Origin: an uncultured Lachnospira sp.
GTDB taxonomy: Bacteria; Bacillota; Clostridia; Lachnospirales; Lachnospiraceae
Direction of reading: 5' to 3'
DNA length: 64,000 nucleotides
NCBI GenBank assembly: GCA_934359185.1
Contig: CAKRLE010000007.1
Location: 108,190 to 172,189 of the forward strand
Below are positions 36,503 to 45,629 of the stretch, piece after piece. The translations under genes and the position numbers were made by a program. Numbering within the stretch: position 1 is the first letter of the stretch; the number at the start of each line of letters is the position of its first letter. The notes beneath the pieces are model-generated. The model was not told where the DNA came from. It saw only the letters and a list, made by a program, of their open reading frames with translations, and did not search any database.

Positions 36503-37381
36503 ATGAAGGATGTAATAATAAGAGGAATTGCAGCGGATGGCCAGATAAGAGCATTTGCAGCTTCAACTAAGAATCTGTGTGAAGAGGCGAGACAGAGGCA
36601 CAATATGAGTCCTATTGCGGCAGTTGCGCTTGGAAGGCTTCTTACAGGTGGTGCCATGATGGGTGCCATGATGAAAAATGATGCAGATATAGTGACAATA
36701 CAGATTAAGGGTGACGGACCAATTGGCTCAATGACTGTGACAGCGGACCCTAAGGGAAGAGTTAAAGGATATGTTGCTAACCCACAGGTCATGCTTCCTT
36801 TAAAGAATGGAAAACTTGATGTCGCAGGAGCATTAGGAATAGGAGTTTTAAGCGTAATCAAAGATATCGGTCTTAAAGAGCCTTATGTTGGTGATACTAT
36901 TCTTGTGACAAGTGAGATTGGTGACGACCTTACTTATTATTTTGCGACAAGTGAGCAGGTTCCATCATCAGTAGCACTTGGTGTTCTTATGAATAAGGAT
37001 AACACAGTTGAGCAGGCAGGCGGATTTATAATACAGCTTATGCCAGATGCAACAGAGGAGGTTATTGCTAAGCTTGAGGAGTCTATCAAGCAGATTAAGT
37101 CTGTTACAGAGCTTCTTGAAAATGGAATGACACCAGAAGAAATACTGAGGCTTATACTTAAAGATATGAATTTTGAGCTGCTTGACACAATTGATACAGA
37201 ATTTTATTGCAACTGTTCTAAGGACAGAGTGAGCAAGGCAATTATGAGTATAGGCGCAAAGGATATACAGGATATGATAGATGAAGGAAAGCCAATAGAG
37301 GTCAACTGTCATTTCTGTAATACTAATTATACATTTACAGTGGATGAGCTGAAGGAGATGCTGGAGGTTGTGAAGGGCTGA
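36503..37381 (+). CDS. hslO: Redox-regulated chaperone Hsp33
   Basis: 292 residues. Holdase activated by oxidative unfolding. The C-terminal zinc switch is complete: CNC near 233-235 and CHFC near 266-269, giving the four ligands CxC and CxxC. The stop codon overlaps the aroK start by one base (TGATG), so the genes are coupled. Confidence 0.96.
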   Translation: MKDVIIRGIAADGQIRAFAASTKNLCEEARQRHNMSPIAAVALGRLLTGGAMMGAMMKNDADIVTIQIKGDGPIGSMTVTADPKGRVKGYVANPQVMLPLKNGKLDVAGALGIGVLSVIKDIGLKEPYVGDTILVTSEIGDDLTYYFATSEQVPSSVALGVLMNKDNTVEQAGGFIIQLMPDATEEVIAKLEESIKQIKSVTELLENGMTPEEILRLILKDMNFELLDTIDTEFYCNCSKDRVSKAIMSIGAKDIQDMIDEGKPIEVNCHFCNTNYTFTVDELKEMLEVVKG

Positions 37382-37887
37382 TGGGAAATGTAATACTGAT
37401 TGGCATGCCAGGAAGTGGAAAGAGTACTTTAGGAGTGGTAATTGCCAAAAAGCTTAATATGCATTTCATAGATTCAGATCTTGTGATTCAGGAAAAATAT
37501 GGAAAAACTCTTGAAGAACTTATAGATGAAAATGGAGATGCAGGCTTTATCAAAATCGAGAATGATGTCAACGCTGGAATAAATGCAGACAATGCAGTGA
37601 TTGCAACAGGCGGAAGCGCTGTGTATGGCGATGAGGCGATGAGACATTTCAAAGATATAGGGCTGGTTGTATTCCTTGATGTTCCAGTTGAAGAGATTCA
37701 GGAAAGAATAGGCTCTCTTAAAGAAAGAGGCGTAGTGTCCAATGGCAAGACTGGAATAGATGAGATATTTGCTGACAGAGATATGCTTTACAGAAAGTAT
37801 GCAGATGTTATATATTCGCAGCGAAATAATATGTTAAGAGAGTCAGTTGAGGAACTTTGCCAGATAATTAAGGATAACAGACGTTGA
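37381..37887 (+). CDS. aroK: Shikimate kinase
   Basis: 168 residues, normal size. Walker A GMPGSGKSTLG (8-18) and DSD motif (near 33) followed by the central VIATGGSA (near 75). It phosphorylates shikimate in aromatic amino-acid synthesis. The lid loop is present (RDMLYRKYAD). It is an isolated aro gene coupled to hslO. Confidence 0.93.
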   Translation: MGNVILIGMPGSGKSTLGVVIAKKLNMHFIDSDLVIQEKYGKTLEELIDENGDAGFIKIENDVNAGINADNAVIATGGSAVYGDEAMRHFKDIGLVVFLDVPVEEIQERIGSLKERGVVSNGKTGIDEIFADRDMLYRKYADVIYSQRNNMLRESVEELCQIIKDNRR

Positions 37888-37964
37888 AAGATGATTTAAA
37901 ATGCTATATACTGATAAGTATGTATGAATAGCAACTTTTGGTAAAAAAACGGGAGGAATTACTC

Positions 37965-39632
37965 ATGGAAAACGAAGCTGCATCAAAGAATTTTATCGAG
38001 CAGATTATAGATAAGGATATTGCTGAGGGACACTGCAGGAAGGTTGTTACAAGATTTCCACCAGAACCTAATGGATATCTTCATATTGGACATGCTAAGT
38101 CTATTCTTTTGAATTATGGACTTGCCAGGGAATATAATGGACAGTTTAACCTGCGTTTTGATGATACTAATCCTACTAAGGAGAAAGTAGAATTTGTGGA
38201 TTCAATTAAGGCAGATGTAGAGTGGCTTGGAGCAAAGTGGAATGGTGATGTGCTTTTTGCATCAGATTATTTTCCTAAAATGTATGAAGCTGCTGTAAAG
38301 CTTATCAGGAAGGGTAAAGCTTACGTGTGTGATCTTACGCCAGAGCAGATAAGAGAATATCGTGGAACACTTACAGAGCCTGGAAAAGAGAGCCCATACA
38401 GAAACCGTTCAGTTGAAGAAAACCTTGCGTTATTTGAGGATATGAAGAATGGAAAATTTGCAGATGGAGAAAAAGTGCTGCGTGCTAAGATTGATATGGC
38501 ATCGCCTAATATCAATATGAGAGATCCTATCATATACAGGGTTGCACATATATCACACCACAGAACAGGCGATACATGGTGCATATATCCTATGTATGAT
38601 TTTGCACATCCGATTGAGGATGCAATTGAGGGGATTTCACATTCAATCTGTACTCTTGAATTTGAGGATCACAGACCATTATATGACTGGGTTGTAAGAG
38701 AATTAGAGTATGAATATCCACCAAAGCAGATAGAGTTTGCAAAACTTTACCTTAATAATGTTGTTACAGGCAAAAGATATATCAAGAAGCTTGTAGAGGA
38801 TGGAATTGTTGACGGATGGGATGACCCAAGACTTGTGTCAATTGCTGCACTCAGAAGAAGGGGATTTACTCCTGAGTCAATCAAAATGTTTGTTGAACTT
38901 GTTGGCGTTACCAAGTCACAGGGTGCAGTTGAATATCCAATGCTTGAGTATTGCATAAGAGAAGATCTTAAGCTCAAGGTTAAGAGAATGATGGCAGTAC
39001 TTGATCCGGTTAAGGTTATTATAGACAACTATCCAGAAGGACAGGTTGAATATATGGAAGTTCCTAACAATCAGGAAAATCCGGAACTTGGAACTAGAAA
39101 AGTTCCATTTACAAAAGAACTTTATATTGAAAGAGAAGATTTCATGGAGGAACCACCTAAGAAGTACTTCCGATTATTCCCAGGCAATGAAGTCCGTCTT
39201 ATGAATGCGTATTTTGTTACATGTGTAGATTATAAGAAGGATGAAAATGGTAAAGTTACAGAGATTCACTGTACTTATGATCCAGCCACAAGAGGCGGCA
39301 ACTTTACAGAGAGAAAGGTAAAGGGAACAATACACTGGGTATCAGCAACAGAGGGCGTAAAGGTAAAAGCACGTCTTTACGAAAATATAGTAGATGAGGA
39401 AAAAGGTGTATACAATGAAGAAGATGGTTCTATCAATGTAAACCCTGATTCACTCAAAGTTATAGATGAATGTATAGTAGAACCAGAGCTTGCAAAGGCA
39501 TCTAAGCAGGACAAGTTCCAGTTTGTGAGAAATGGTTATTTCTGTGCGGATATTAAGGATAGTACAGATGGAAATCCTGTATTTAATAGAATTGTATCTT
39601 TGAAGAGTTCATTTAAACTGCCTACGAATTAA
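37965..39632 (+). CDS. glnS: Glutaminyl-tRNA synthetase
   Basis: 555 residues, class I. The HIGH motif is LHIGHAKS (near 38-45), preceded by FPPEPNGY, and the GlnRS catalytic core and C-terminal beta-barrels are present. The KMSKS loop region is divergent, reading [12 protein letters not shown]. The ATG at 37965 follows GGGAGG. GlnRS in a Firmicute is not universal, since many use GatCAB; its presence implies direct charging of tRNA-Gln. Confidence 0.95.
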   Translation: MENEAASKNFIEQIIDKDIAEGHCRKVVTRFPPEPNGYLHIGHAKSILLNYGLAREYNGQFNLRFDDTNPTKEKVEFVDSIKADVEWLGAKWNGDVLFASDYFPKMYEAAVKLIRKGKAYVCDLTPEQIREYRGTLTEPGKESPYRNRSVEENLALFEDMKNGKFADGEKVLRAKIDMASPNINMRDPIIYRVAHISHHRTGDTWCIYPMYDFAHPIEDAIEGISHSICTLEFEDHRPLYDWVVRELEYEYPPKQIEFAKLYLNNVVTGKRYIKKLVEDGIVDGWDDPRLVSIAALRRRGFTPESIKMFVELVGVTKSQGAVEYPMLEYCIREDLKLKVKRMMAVLDPVKVIIDNYPEGQVEYMEVPNNQENPELGTRKVPFTKELYIEREDFMEEPPKKYFRLFPGNEVRLMNAYFVTCVDYKKDENGKVTEIHCTYDPATRGGNFTERKVKGTIHWVSATEGVKVKARLYENIVDEEKGVYNEEDGSINVNPDSLKVIDECIVEPELAKASKQDKFQFVRNGYFCADIKDSTDGNPVFNRIVSLKSSFKLPTN

Positions 39633-39662
39633 TTAAGAAAGGTAATAGTAATAAAGGTGATT

Positions 39663-40424
39663 ATGCAGGAAAACAGCACAGAATTGGCTGAAAAAGATTT
39701 TATATTTGATAAAAAGGTTGAGTGTCCAGTATGTGGCGGTTCATTCACATCTAAAGTCGTTAAGACAGGAAGGTCAAGATTTATCGGGACAGATATGGAT
39801 TTAAGACCAAGATATACAGGAATTGATACGGTTAAATATGATGTATATATGTGCCCTAAATGTGGTTATGCAGCAGTTGCAAGAGAATTTACCAATATGA
39901 CTCCCAGACAGAAACAGATACTTAAAGATGAGGTCTGCAGTAAGTTCCAGGGGGTACAGGAAGCGGATGAAATATATACATATGACAATGCCATATTAAG
40001 ATATAAGATGGCGCTTCTTTGTGCTATAAAAAAACCATCAAAGCTTAGTGAGTGTGCTTTTTTATGTCTGAAGCTTGCATGGCTGTACAGGGGTGTCAGG
40101 GAAAGTCTCTGTCCTGATGGCGATGCAGATGGTTTTACAGATGATATCAGGGAGATTATCGAGTCATCAAAGAATGAGGAAAACAACTACATAAAAGAAG
40201 CGTATAATGGATTTACTGAGGCGCTTATCAAAGAATATCCACCTATATGTGGAATGGATGAGGCAACAATTAATTATCTTATGTCTGTGCTTGCGTATAA
40301 GAATGGTGATTATGACAATGCAAGCAAATATGGTTATTCAGTACTTAGTTCAAGAAGTGCAACAGCCAAGATAAAAGATAAAGAAAGAGACTTGATGGAT
40401 AAGCTTAAATCTGATAAAATATAA
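39663..40424 (+). CDS. DUF2225 family protein
   Basis: 253 residues. An N-terminal zinc-ribbon-like pair, CPVCGG (near 19) and CPKCGYAA (near 65), is followed by a helical, TPR-like C-terminal region (KYKM, FLCLKLAWLYRG, YKNGDYDNASKYG). This matches the DUF2225 family, whose role is unknown. It begins 30 nt after glnS and may be cotranscribed. Confidence 0.85.
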   Translation: MQENSTELAEKDFIFDKKVECPVCGGSFTSKVVKTGRSRFIGTDMDLRPRYTGIDTVKYDVYMCPKCGYAAVAREFTNMTPRQKQILKDEVCSKFQGVQEADEIYTYDNAILRYKMALLCAIKKPSKLSECAFLCLKLAWLYRGVRESLCPDGDADGFTDDIREIIESSKNEENNYIKEAYNGFTEALIKEYPPICGMDEATINYLMSVLAYKNGDYDNASKYGYSVLSSRSATAKIKDKERDLMDKLKSDKI

Positions 40425-40427
40425 ATG

Positions 40428-40449
40428 GTGTTGTTAACACCGCAATTTT
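40428..40449 (+). terminator. Short terminator before the cold-shock gene
   Basis: A 6-bp stem (GGTGTT 40428-40433 with AACACC 40437-40442) followed by a T-rich stretch. It lies between the DUF2225 gene and the cold-shock gene and might also shape the cold-shock leader. Confidence 0.6.
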
Positions 40450-40467
40450 TATTGGAGGTACTTAATA

Positions 40468-40665
40468 ATGAAAGGTACAGTAAAGTGGTTCAACAATCAG
40501 AAGGGTTACGGTTTCATCAGCGATGAGAATGGCAATGATGTATTTGTACATTACTCAGGACTTAACATGGAAGGCTTCAAGTCATTAGACGAAGGCGCAG
40601 CTGTTGAGTTTGATGTTACAGACGGTGCAAAGGGTCCACAGGCAGTTAACGTAACAAAATTATAA
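40468..40665 (+). CDS. Cold-shock protein, CspA family
   Basis: 65 residues, a single OB fold. RNP1 is KGYGFIS and RNP2 is VFVHYS. The length is standard. Binds single-stranded RNA/DNA and prevents mRNA secondary structure. GGAGG is 7 nt before the ATG. Which csp paralogue it is cannot be told. Confidence 0.96.
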   Translation: MKGTVKWFNNQKGYGFISDENGNDVFVHYSGLNMEGFKSLDEGAAVEFDVTDGAKGPQAVNVTKL

Positions 40666-40740
40666 TCCGGAGTGTTTGCAGTGTGCCTTTTTAATATATA
40701 ATTATTGAAAAAGATATATTGTTACAAGTAAGATTATGGG

Positions 40741-40767
40741 AGAGCAGCGGCATTATGCAGCTGCTCT
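40741..40767 (+). terminator. Hairpin after the cold-shock gene
   Basis: An 8-bp stem (40741-40748 with 40760-40767), 11-nt loop, without a proper T tract. Confidence 0.45.
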
Positions 40768-40851
40768 TGGCATATTCTGGGATGATTAATATTATTTTAA
40801 GATTTATTATAGAATTTTTACAATGCACATATGTGCAGAACGGAGTGTGAT

Positions 40852-41667
40852 ATGGAGACAATTGATTACAGCCTTACACTGGCACCAGAGACACCGGGGA
40901 TGCTTCTGGCAGGTGGTGTGTTGGCATTGTCAGTATTTCTTGTTATGTTTATTATTATCAGGAAGAGATGGAAGGCCAGGGTTTTACCATTTTTCATGGC
41001 GTTAGTAGTATTTTCGCTTGTCAGGATATTTGTTATGCTTGTTGAATCAGCTCTGATGCTGGTTCCAAGTATTGATGCTGCATTTGAATATAATGCAACA
41101 GCACTGTCAATGATCGACTGTATTCTTGCGGCTGTTGGATATATGGCGGCAAGATGGGCAGTTGCCAGGATTCTTGAGGGAAGATTTGACAGACAGGGAG
41201 ATGTTCTTATTGCAGGTCTTGGATTAGGATTTGGAGATGCACTTCTCTATGGATTTACGATATTGTCTAACTATGTATGGTGCATTGCTGTTGATAATGG
41301 CAATCTGGCACAGGCATTTGAAGGATTATCGGAAAGTGATGCATTGACTACATTCCAGTCTTTATCAGATCTGTTCTATGCACCATCAGTTTTATGGCTT
41401 CTCATGGGCGTGAGTGCAGCGATAGATATAGTTCTTCATGTACTTTTAACAACTGTTATATATGGTGTTGTCAAGTCATATGTTCCATCTATGTGGCATG
41501 CAATATGTACAATCATATATGCGGCGGTAATTATACCTTTCCAGATATATGATTCAACATCGCTTACAAGCATAGGCATATGCTTTGCGGTTAAACTGGT
41601 AATATTTGCTGCGGCAGCATATTATATTTCTAAAAATATATTTAAAAACATACAGTATGAGTCATAA
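40852..41667 (+). CDS. YhfC-like intramembrane protein
   Basis: 271 residues with about seven membrane helices. It has the glycine-rich helix GLGLGFGDALLYG and later IDIVLHVLLTT, which resemble the conserved helices of the YhfC family of predicted intramembrane metalloproteases. The family's usual histidine in the glycine-rich helix is replaced by Phe, so protease activity is doubtful. The start at 40852 follows CGGAG; an ATG at 40831 is in frame but lacks a ribosome binding site. The P-type ATPase gene follows 23 nt later. Confidence 0.65.
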   Translation: METIDYSLTLAPETPGMLLAGGVLALSVFLVMFIIIRKRWKARVLPFFMALVVFSLVRIFVMLVESALMLVPSIDAAFEYNATALSMIDCILAAVGYMAARWAVARILEGRFDRQGDVLIAGLGLGFGDALLYGFTILSNYVWCIAVDNGNLAQAFEGLSESDALTTFQSLSDLFYAPSVLWLLMGVSAAIDIVLHVLLTTVIYGVVKSYVPSMWHAICTIIYAAVIIPFQIYDSTSLTSIGICFAVKLVIFAAAAYYISKNIFKNIQYES

Positions 41668-41690
41668 TTCGTAATACATAAGGAGCAGAA

Positions 41691-44039
41691 GTGGATTATA
41701 CTAATAAAGATACAGGGTTAACTTCAGAAAGAGTTATACAGCTTACAAAAGCGGGATTGTCTAATGTTGCGGTCAAAAGTGAGTCTAAGTCTGTAAGACA
41801 GATAATAGCAGATAACGTATTTACATATTTTAATATGATATTTGCAATATTTGCTGCCATGCTTATTCTTGTGAAGTCATACATTAACATGACATTTCTG
41901 CCTATAATCATAGTTAATACCATGATTGGTATAATTCAGGAGATTCGTACTAAGAGAGTGCTTGATAAGCTTACAATTTTATCAGCACCAGTTAATAAAG
42001 TTATACGCGACGGTATTATGCAGGAGGTTTTGTCTGAAAGCCTTGTAAAGGGTGATTTATGCATATTTGAGGCTGGCAGACAGATATGTGCAGATGCAAA
42101 GGTTGTGGATGGCTCTGTAAGAGTGAATGAATCACTCATTACAGGAGAGTCAGATGAGATAATCAAGCTTCCGGGGGACAGTCTGCTCTCCGGAAGCTTT
42201 GTTACTTCTGGAAGCTGTAAGGCGGTTCTTGAAAAGGTCGGGGCAGAATCATATGTAGCACGGCTTGCGCTGGAAGCTAAAGCATCCAGAGGAAAGCAGC
42301 AGACAGATATGATGCGTTCACTCGACAGACTTGTAAAAATTATAGGAATTGCTATTATTCCTGTAGGAATACTTATGTTTGTGCAGAATTATTTCTTTCT
42401 TGGAACGGGAATGCAGCAGAGTGTTGTTGCGGTAGTTGCAGCTCTTGTCGGAATGATACCTGAGGGACTTTATCTTCTTGCATCTGTTGCACTGGTTGTC
42501 AGCGTGTTAAGGCTTGGCAAGAAAAATGTCATGGTTCATGAGATGGCATGTGTTGAAACACTTGCGAGGGTTAACGTGCTTTGTGTTGATAAAACTGGAA
42601 CTATAACAGATAACAGGATGTCAGTTGCAGATGTTATCCCTCTGTCAACTGTTAAGGAAAACAAATATCCATCAGTGCATGACATGATAGGCGACCTTGT
42701 AGGAAGTCTTAATGCTGATAATATAACAATGGATGCATTGAAAGAGTATTTTACCAGACCTGTTGTAAACAAGGCTGTAAAGGTATACGGATTTTCATCT
42801 GAGACAAAGTATAGTGCTGCAGTTATGGAGAGCGGAGATAATTATATAATTGGAGCACCTGAAAAGCTTCTTCTGTCTGATTATGAAGGAGTCAGGGATG
42901 AAGTAGAAAAGCTTTCTTCAGAAGGATACAGAGTCCTTGTGTTTGGACTGTATGTAGGAAAGTTAGATGGAAAGCCGCTTGACAGACCTGTTATTCCGTT
43001 GGCGCTTATTACATTGTGGAATGCAATACGTCCTGAGGCAAGGACAACATTTGACTATTTCGAACATCAGGGAGTTGAAGTAAAAGTTATATCGGGTGAT
43101 AATCCTGTGACAGCATCATATATCGCAAAGATGGCAGGCATCCGCAATGCAGACCGATATATAGATGTATCAACTCTTAAAACAAAAGAGGATGTGGCAA
43201 ATGCTGCAACGCAGTTTACAGTGTTTGGCAGGGTTTCACCAGAACAGAAAAGACAGATTATAGATGCTGTCAAAGAAGCCGGAAATGTTGTGGCGATGAC
43301 GGGCGATGGAGTTAATGATGTGCTTGCACTTAAAAATGCAGACTGCAGCATAGCATTTGGCTCAGGAAGTGAAGCCGCTTCCAACGCCGCACAGATTGTA
43401 CTTCTCGACTCTGACTTTTCGTGTATGCCATCGGTTGTGGCAGAGGGAAGACGTGTTGTTAATAATATCCAGAGAACAGCATCACTGTTTCTGGTAAAGA
43501 ATATATTTTCGCTGCTTCTTGCATTCTTTTCTATATTTGCAGGAAGTGTATATCCACTGTATCCAACACAGTTGTCGCTGCTTGGCGCATTTACAATAGG
43601 CACACCTGGATTTCTTCTTGCACTGCAGCCAAGCAACAGCCGCATAACAGGTAATTTCGTAAAAAATGTCTGCATCAAAGCGCTGCCAGCTGCGTTGACA
43701 GATTTTATACTTGTCGCTGTATTTACTATTATAGGAATGATAACAGATGTTGCACATCAGCAGTTATCAACTACAGTTATATTTATACTTCTGACGGTTG
43801 GTATGGCAGAGCTTGTAAGAGTCTGTCGTCCACTTAATCTGTTCAGGCTTGTGATATGTATTGCAATGACGGCAGGAATAGTGATGTCAGTACTGTTTGC
43901 AGGCAGATGGTTTGCAATATATCCTCTTGACCCAAGACTTGTGTGGGGAACATTTGTAGGAATGGCAGGTTCAATACCGCTGTTTTACATCACATGCAAA
44001 GCTGTCGGACGCATTTTCGCCCGCCACGAAAAGAAATAG
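41691..44039 (+). CDS. Cation-transporting P-type ATPase (CtpE-like)
   Basis: 782 residues starting with GTG behind AAGGAG. Phosphorylation site DKTGT near 300, actuator loop TGES near 150 and hinge GDGVNDV near 536 are intact. The ion-site helix is GMIPEGLYLLASVAL, as in CtpE-type pumps, which have been linked to calcium. There is no N-terminal heavy-metal domain or CPC motif, so Cu/Zn export is unlikely. Short cation loops favour a Ca2+-like substrate, by family analogy only. Its stop is close to copy 3 of the palindromic element. Confidence 0.88.
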   Translation: MDYTNKDTGLTSERVIQLTKAGLSNVAVKSESKSVRQIIADNVFTYFNMIFAIFAAMLILVKSYINMTFLPIIIVNTMIGIIQEIRTKRVLDKLTILSAPVNKVIRDGIMQEVLSESLVKGDLCIFEAGRQICADAKVVDGSVRVNESLITGESDEIIKLPGDSLLSGSFVTSGSCKAVLEKVGAESYVARLALEAKASRGKQQTDMMRSLDRLVKIIGIAIIPVGILMFVQNYFFLGTGMQQSVVAVVAALVGMIPEGLYLLASVALVVSVLRLGKKNVMVHEMACVETLARVNVLCVDKTGTITDNRMSVADVIPLSTVKENKYPSVHDMIGDLVGSLNADNITMDALKEYFTRPVVNKAVKVYGFSSETKYSAAVMESGDNYIIGAPEKLLLSDYEGVRDEVEKLSSEGYRVLVFGLYVGKLDGKPLDRPVIPLALITLWNAIRPEARTTFDYFEHQGVEVKVISGDNPVTASYIAKMAGIRNADRYIDVSTLKTKEDVANAATQFTVFGRVSPEQKRQIIDAVKEAGNVVAMTGDGVNDVLALKNADCSIAFGSGSEAASNAAQIVLLDSDFSCMPSVVAEGRRVVNNIQRTASLFLVKNIFSLLLAFFSIFAGSVYPLYPTQLSLLGAFTIGTPGFLLALQPSNSRITGNFVKNVCIKALPAALTDFILVAVFTIIGMITDVAHQQLSTTVIFILLTVGMAELVRVCRPLNLFRLVICIAMTAGIVMSVLFAGRWFAIYPLDPRLVWGTFVGMAGSIPLFYITCKAVGRIFARHEKK

Positions 44040-44068
44040 AGCATCTCTCATCCCTGCAGGTGAGCCAA

Positions 44069-44372
44069 CAGCCCTAAGCCTGTGCTCTGTGTGCGCTGTA
44101 CCGTGCCTATACTGCCCTATGGGACCGCTATGTGCTATGCTCTGATGCGGGTCCTTTGTGCCTAGTGGCTCTAAGGGCGGCACGACAGAGCTTATTAAAG
44201 CCGCTTTGCTAAAAACGCACTTTGTTTGAACGTTTAGCAAGCGGCTTAGTTTCTGTCTAACACCGCCCTAAGACCCACACGGCAGTCGTCATGCATCAGA
44301 GCATAGCACATAGCGGTCCCATAGGGCAGTATAGGCACGGTACAGCGCACACAGGGCACAGGCTTAGGGCTG
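44069..44372. repeat. Palindromic core-and-arms element, copy 3
   Basis: 80-bp inverted arms (44069-44148 with 44293-44372) match at all but one position (a transition). The flanks out to the two stop codons retain weak, degraded pairing. The core (44149-44292, 144 nt) has stem A (44165-44180 with 44263-44278, 14 of 16 pairs) and stem B (44200-44213 with 44233-44245), plus the conserved apex AACGCACTTTGTTTGAACGT. The arms share no sequence with the arms of copies 1 and 2. It fills the space between the convergent P-type ATPase and substrate-binding protein genes. Confidence 0.85.
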
Positions 44373-44401
44373 CTGCTTACTCGGTAGGGGGAGGCGTCTT
44401 A

Positions 44402-45433
44402 TTACTTTACGCTGCGGGAAAATGTCGTGTTGACGAGTTTGTCATATGGTACGTCTTCTTTTAGTTCACCGGAAGATTTGAGGATGTCTTTCAGGAGTGT
44501 GAAAGACTCTTCTGAGAAGAGTGTGTCGGTTTTCCATGTGTCCTGTTGTTTGTAACGTTCTACTATAGATGTTATTGTTGCAAGGTCATTTTCAGGGAAC
44601 TGTGGTGCGATTATTGAGGCTATCTCTGCACTTGTATGAGTGTCAACATAGTCAAGACCTTTCTGTATTGCGTTGGTGAAGGACTGTATTGTGCCAGCAT
44701 TTTTTTCTATATAACTTTTCTTCGCACAGTATGCAGTATATGGCACATATCCGCTGTCAACACCCATCGATGCAACAACATAGCCTTTATTTTCCATCTC
44801 TATTGTTGTGGCAGTTGGCTCGAATTCAGCAGTAAAATCACCAAGACCAGATGCGAAAGCGGCAGCAGTTGAACCGAAATCAATGTTTTGTACAATTGTT
44901 ACATCGTTTGCAGGGTCGATGTTATTTTTCTTTAAGATATATTCAAGCAGCATCTGTGGCATTCCGCCGGCTCTGCCGCCAAGAATAGTCATGCCCTTGA
45001 CATTTTCCCATTTGAAATCTTTGATGTCTTCTCGTGAGACCAGGAAGTTGCCAGCCCGCTGTGTAAGCTGTGCAAAATTGACAGCATAGTCGCTGGAACC
45101 GCCTGTGTATACATATATGGATGATTCTGATCCCATGAATCCGATGTCTGCATCGCCACTAACAAGAGAGGTCATTACTTTATCGGCACCAAATCCTGTG
45201 ACAAGCCTGATATCAAGGCCTTCATCTTTAAAATAGCCATTTTCAATGGCAACATACTGAGGAGCATAGAATATAGAGTGTGCTACCTCATTGAGTGTTA
45301 TTTTCTTTAAATCTTTATTAGTATCTGTAGAATTGCTGCCAGAACATCCAAAAGCTGTGACAGATATTATACATATCAGAAGTAATGCTGATATTTTTCT
45401 GATGAATCTGGCTCTGTCTATAGAGTGTCTCAT
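44402..45433 (-). CDS. ABC transporter substrate-binding lipoprotein (SsuA/TauA/ThiY-like)
   Basis: 343 residues. Lipoprotein signal with lipobox TAFGC (Cys 30), then an NMT1/SsuA-type periplasmic-binding fold: LNEVAHSIFYAPQYVAIENGYF and GADKVMTSLVSGDADIGFMG. Relatives bind sulfonates, nitrate or thiamine precursors. No permease or ATPase lies beside it, so it is an orphan in this window. Because thiC is TPP-regulated elsewhere, a pyrimidine-precursor role is possible but there is no thi-box here. Confidence 0.85.
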   Translation of the reverse strand: MRHSIDRARFIRKISALLLICIISVTAFGCSGSNSTDTNKDLKKITLNEVAHSIFYAPQYVAIENGYFKDEGLDIRLVTGFGADKVMTSLVSGDADIGFMGSESSIYVYTGGSSDYAVNFAQLTQRAGNFLVSREDIKDFKWENVKGMTILGGRAGGMPQMLLEYILKKNNIDPANDVTIVQNIDFGSTAAAFASGLGDFTAEFEPTATTIEMENKGYVVASMGVDSGYVPYTAYCAKKSYIEKNAGTIQSFTNAIQKGLDYVDTHTSAEIASIIAPQFPENDLATITSIVERYKQQDTWKTDTLFSEESFTLLKDILKSSGELKEDVPYDKLVNTTFSRSVK

Positions 45434-45562
45434 AGAAACTCCTTAAAGTCTTTTCTGATATAATATGACGGCTGGCTGTTATTGGTGTCTTAAAAATAAC
45501 GAAAAAACAGTTTATTATTAAAAAATAGAACAATTATCTGTATAATTAATTTAATATGTGTT

Positions 45563-45590
45563 TTGTTTTTCGACATTTTTATGGTATAAT
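45563..45590 (+). promoter_or_regulatory. Promoter for the chemoreceptor gene
   Basis: TTGTTT (45563-45568), a 16-nt spacer, TATAAT (45585-45590). Confidence 0.5.
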
Positions 45591-45629
45591 TAACAAATGA
45601 ATTGACAGTATGTATGGGAGGATAATCTT

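Noticed and set aside
43067..43678. Reverse-strand frame of 203 codons inside the P-type ATPase
   Set aside because: Entirely covered by the GDGVND and hinge region of the ATPase; a shadow frame.
43971..44240. Reverse frame of 89 codons running through element copy 3
   Set aside because: Arises from the palindrome arms; no ribosome binding site, and the equivalent frame is not kept in the other copies.
17679..44372. Reading the three palindromic elements as insertion sequences or a CRISPR-like array
   Set aside because: No transposase, the arms differ between copies, no target duplication was seen, and the copies are about 10 and 17 kb apart rather than spaced repeats.
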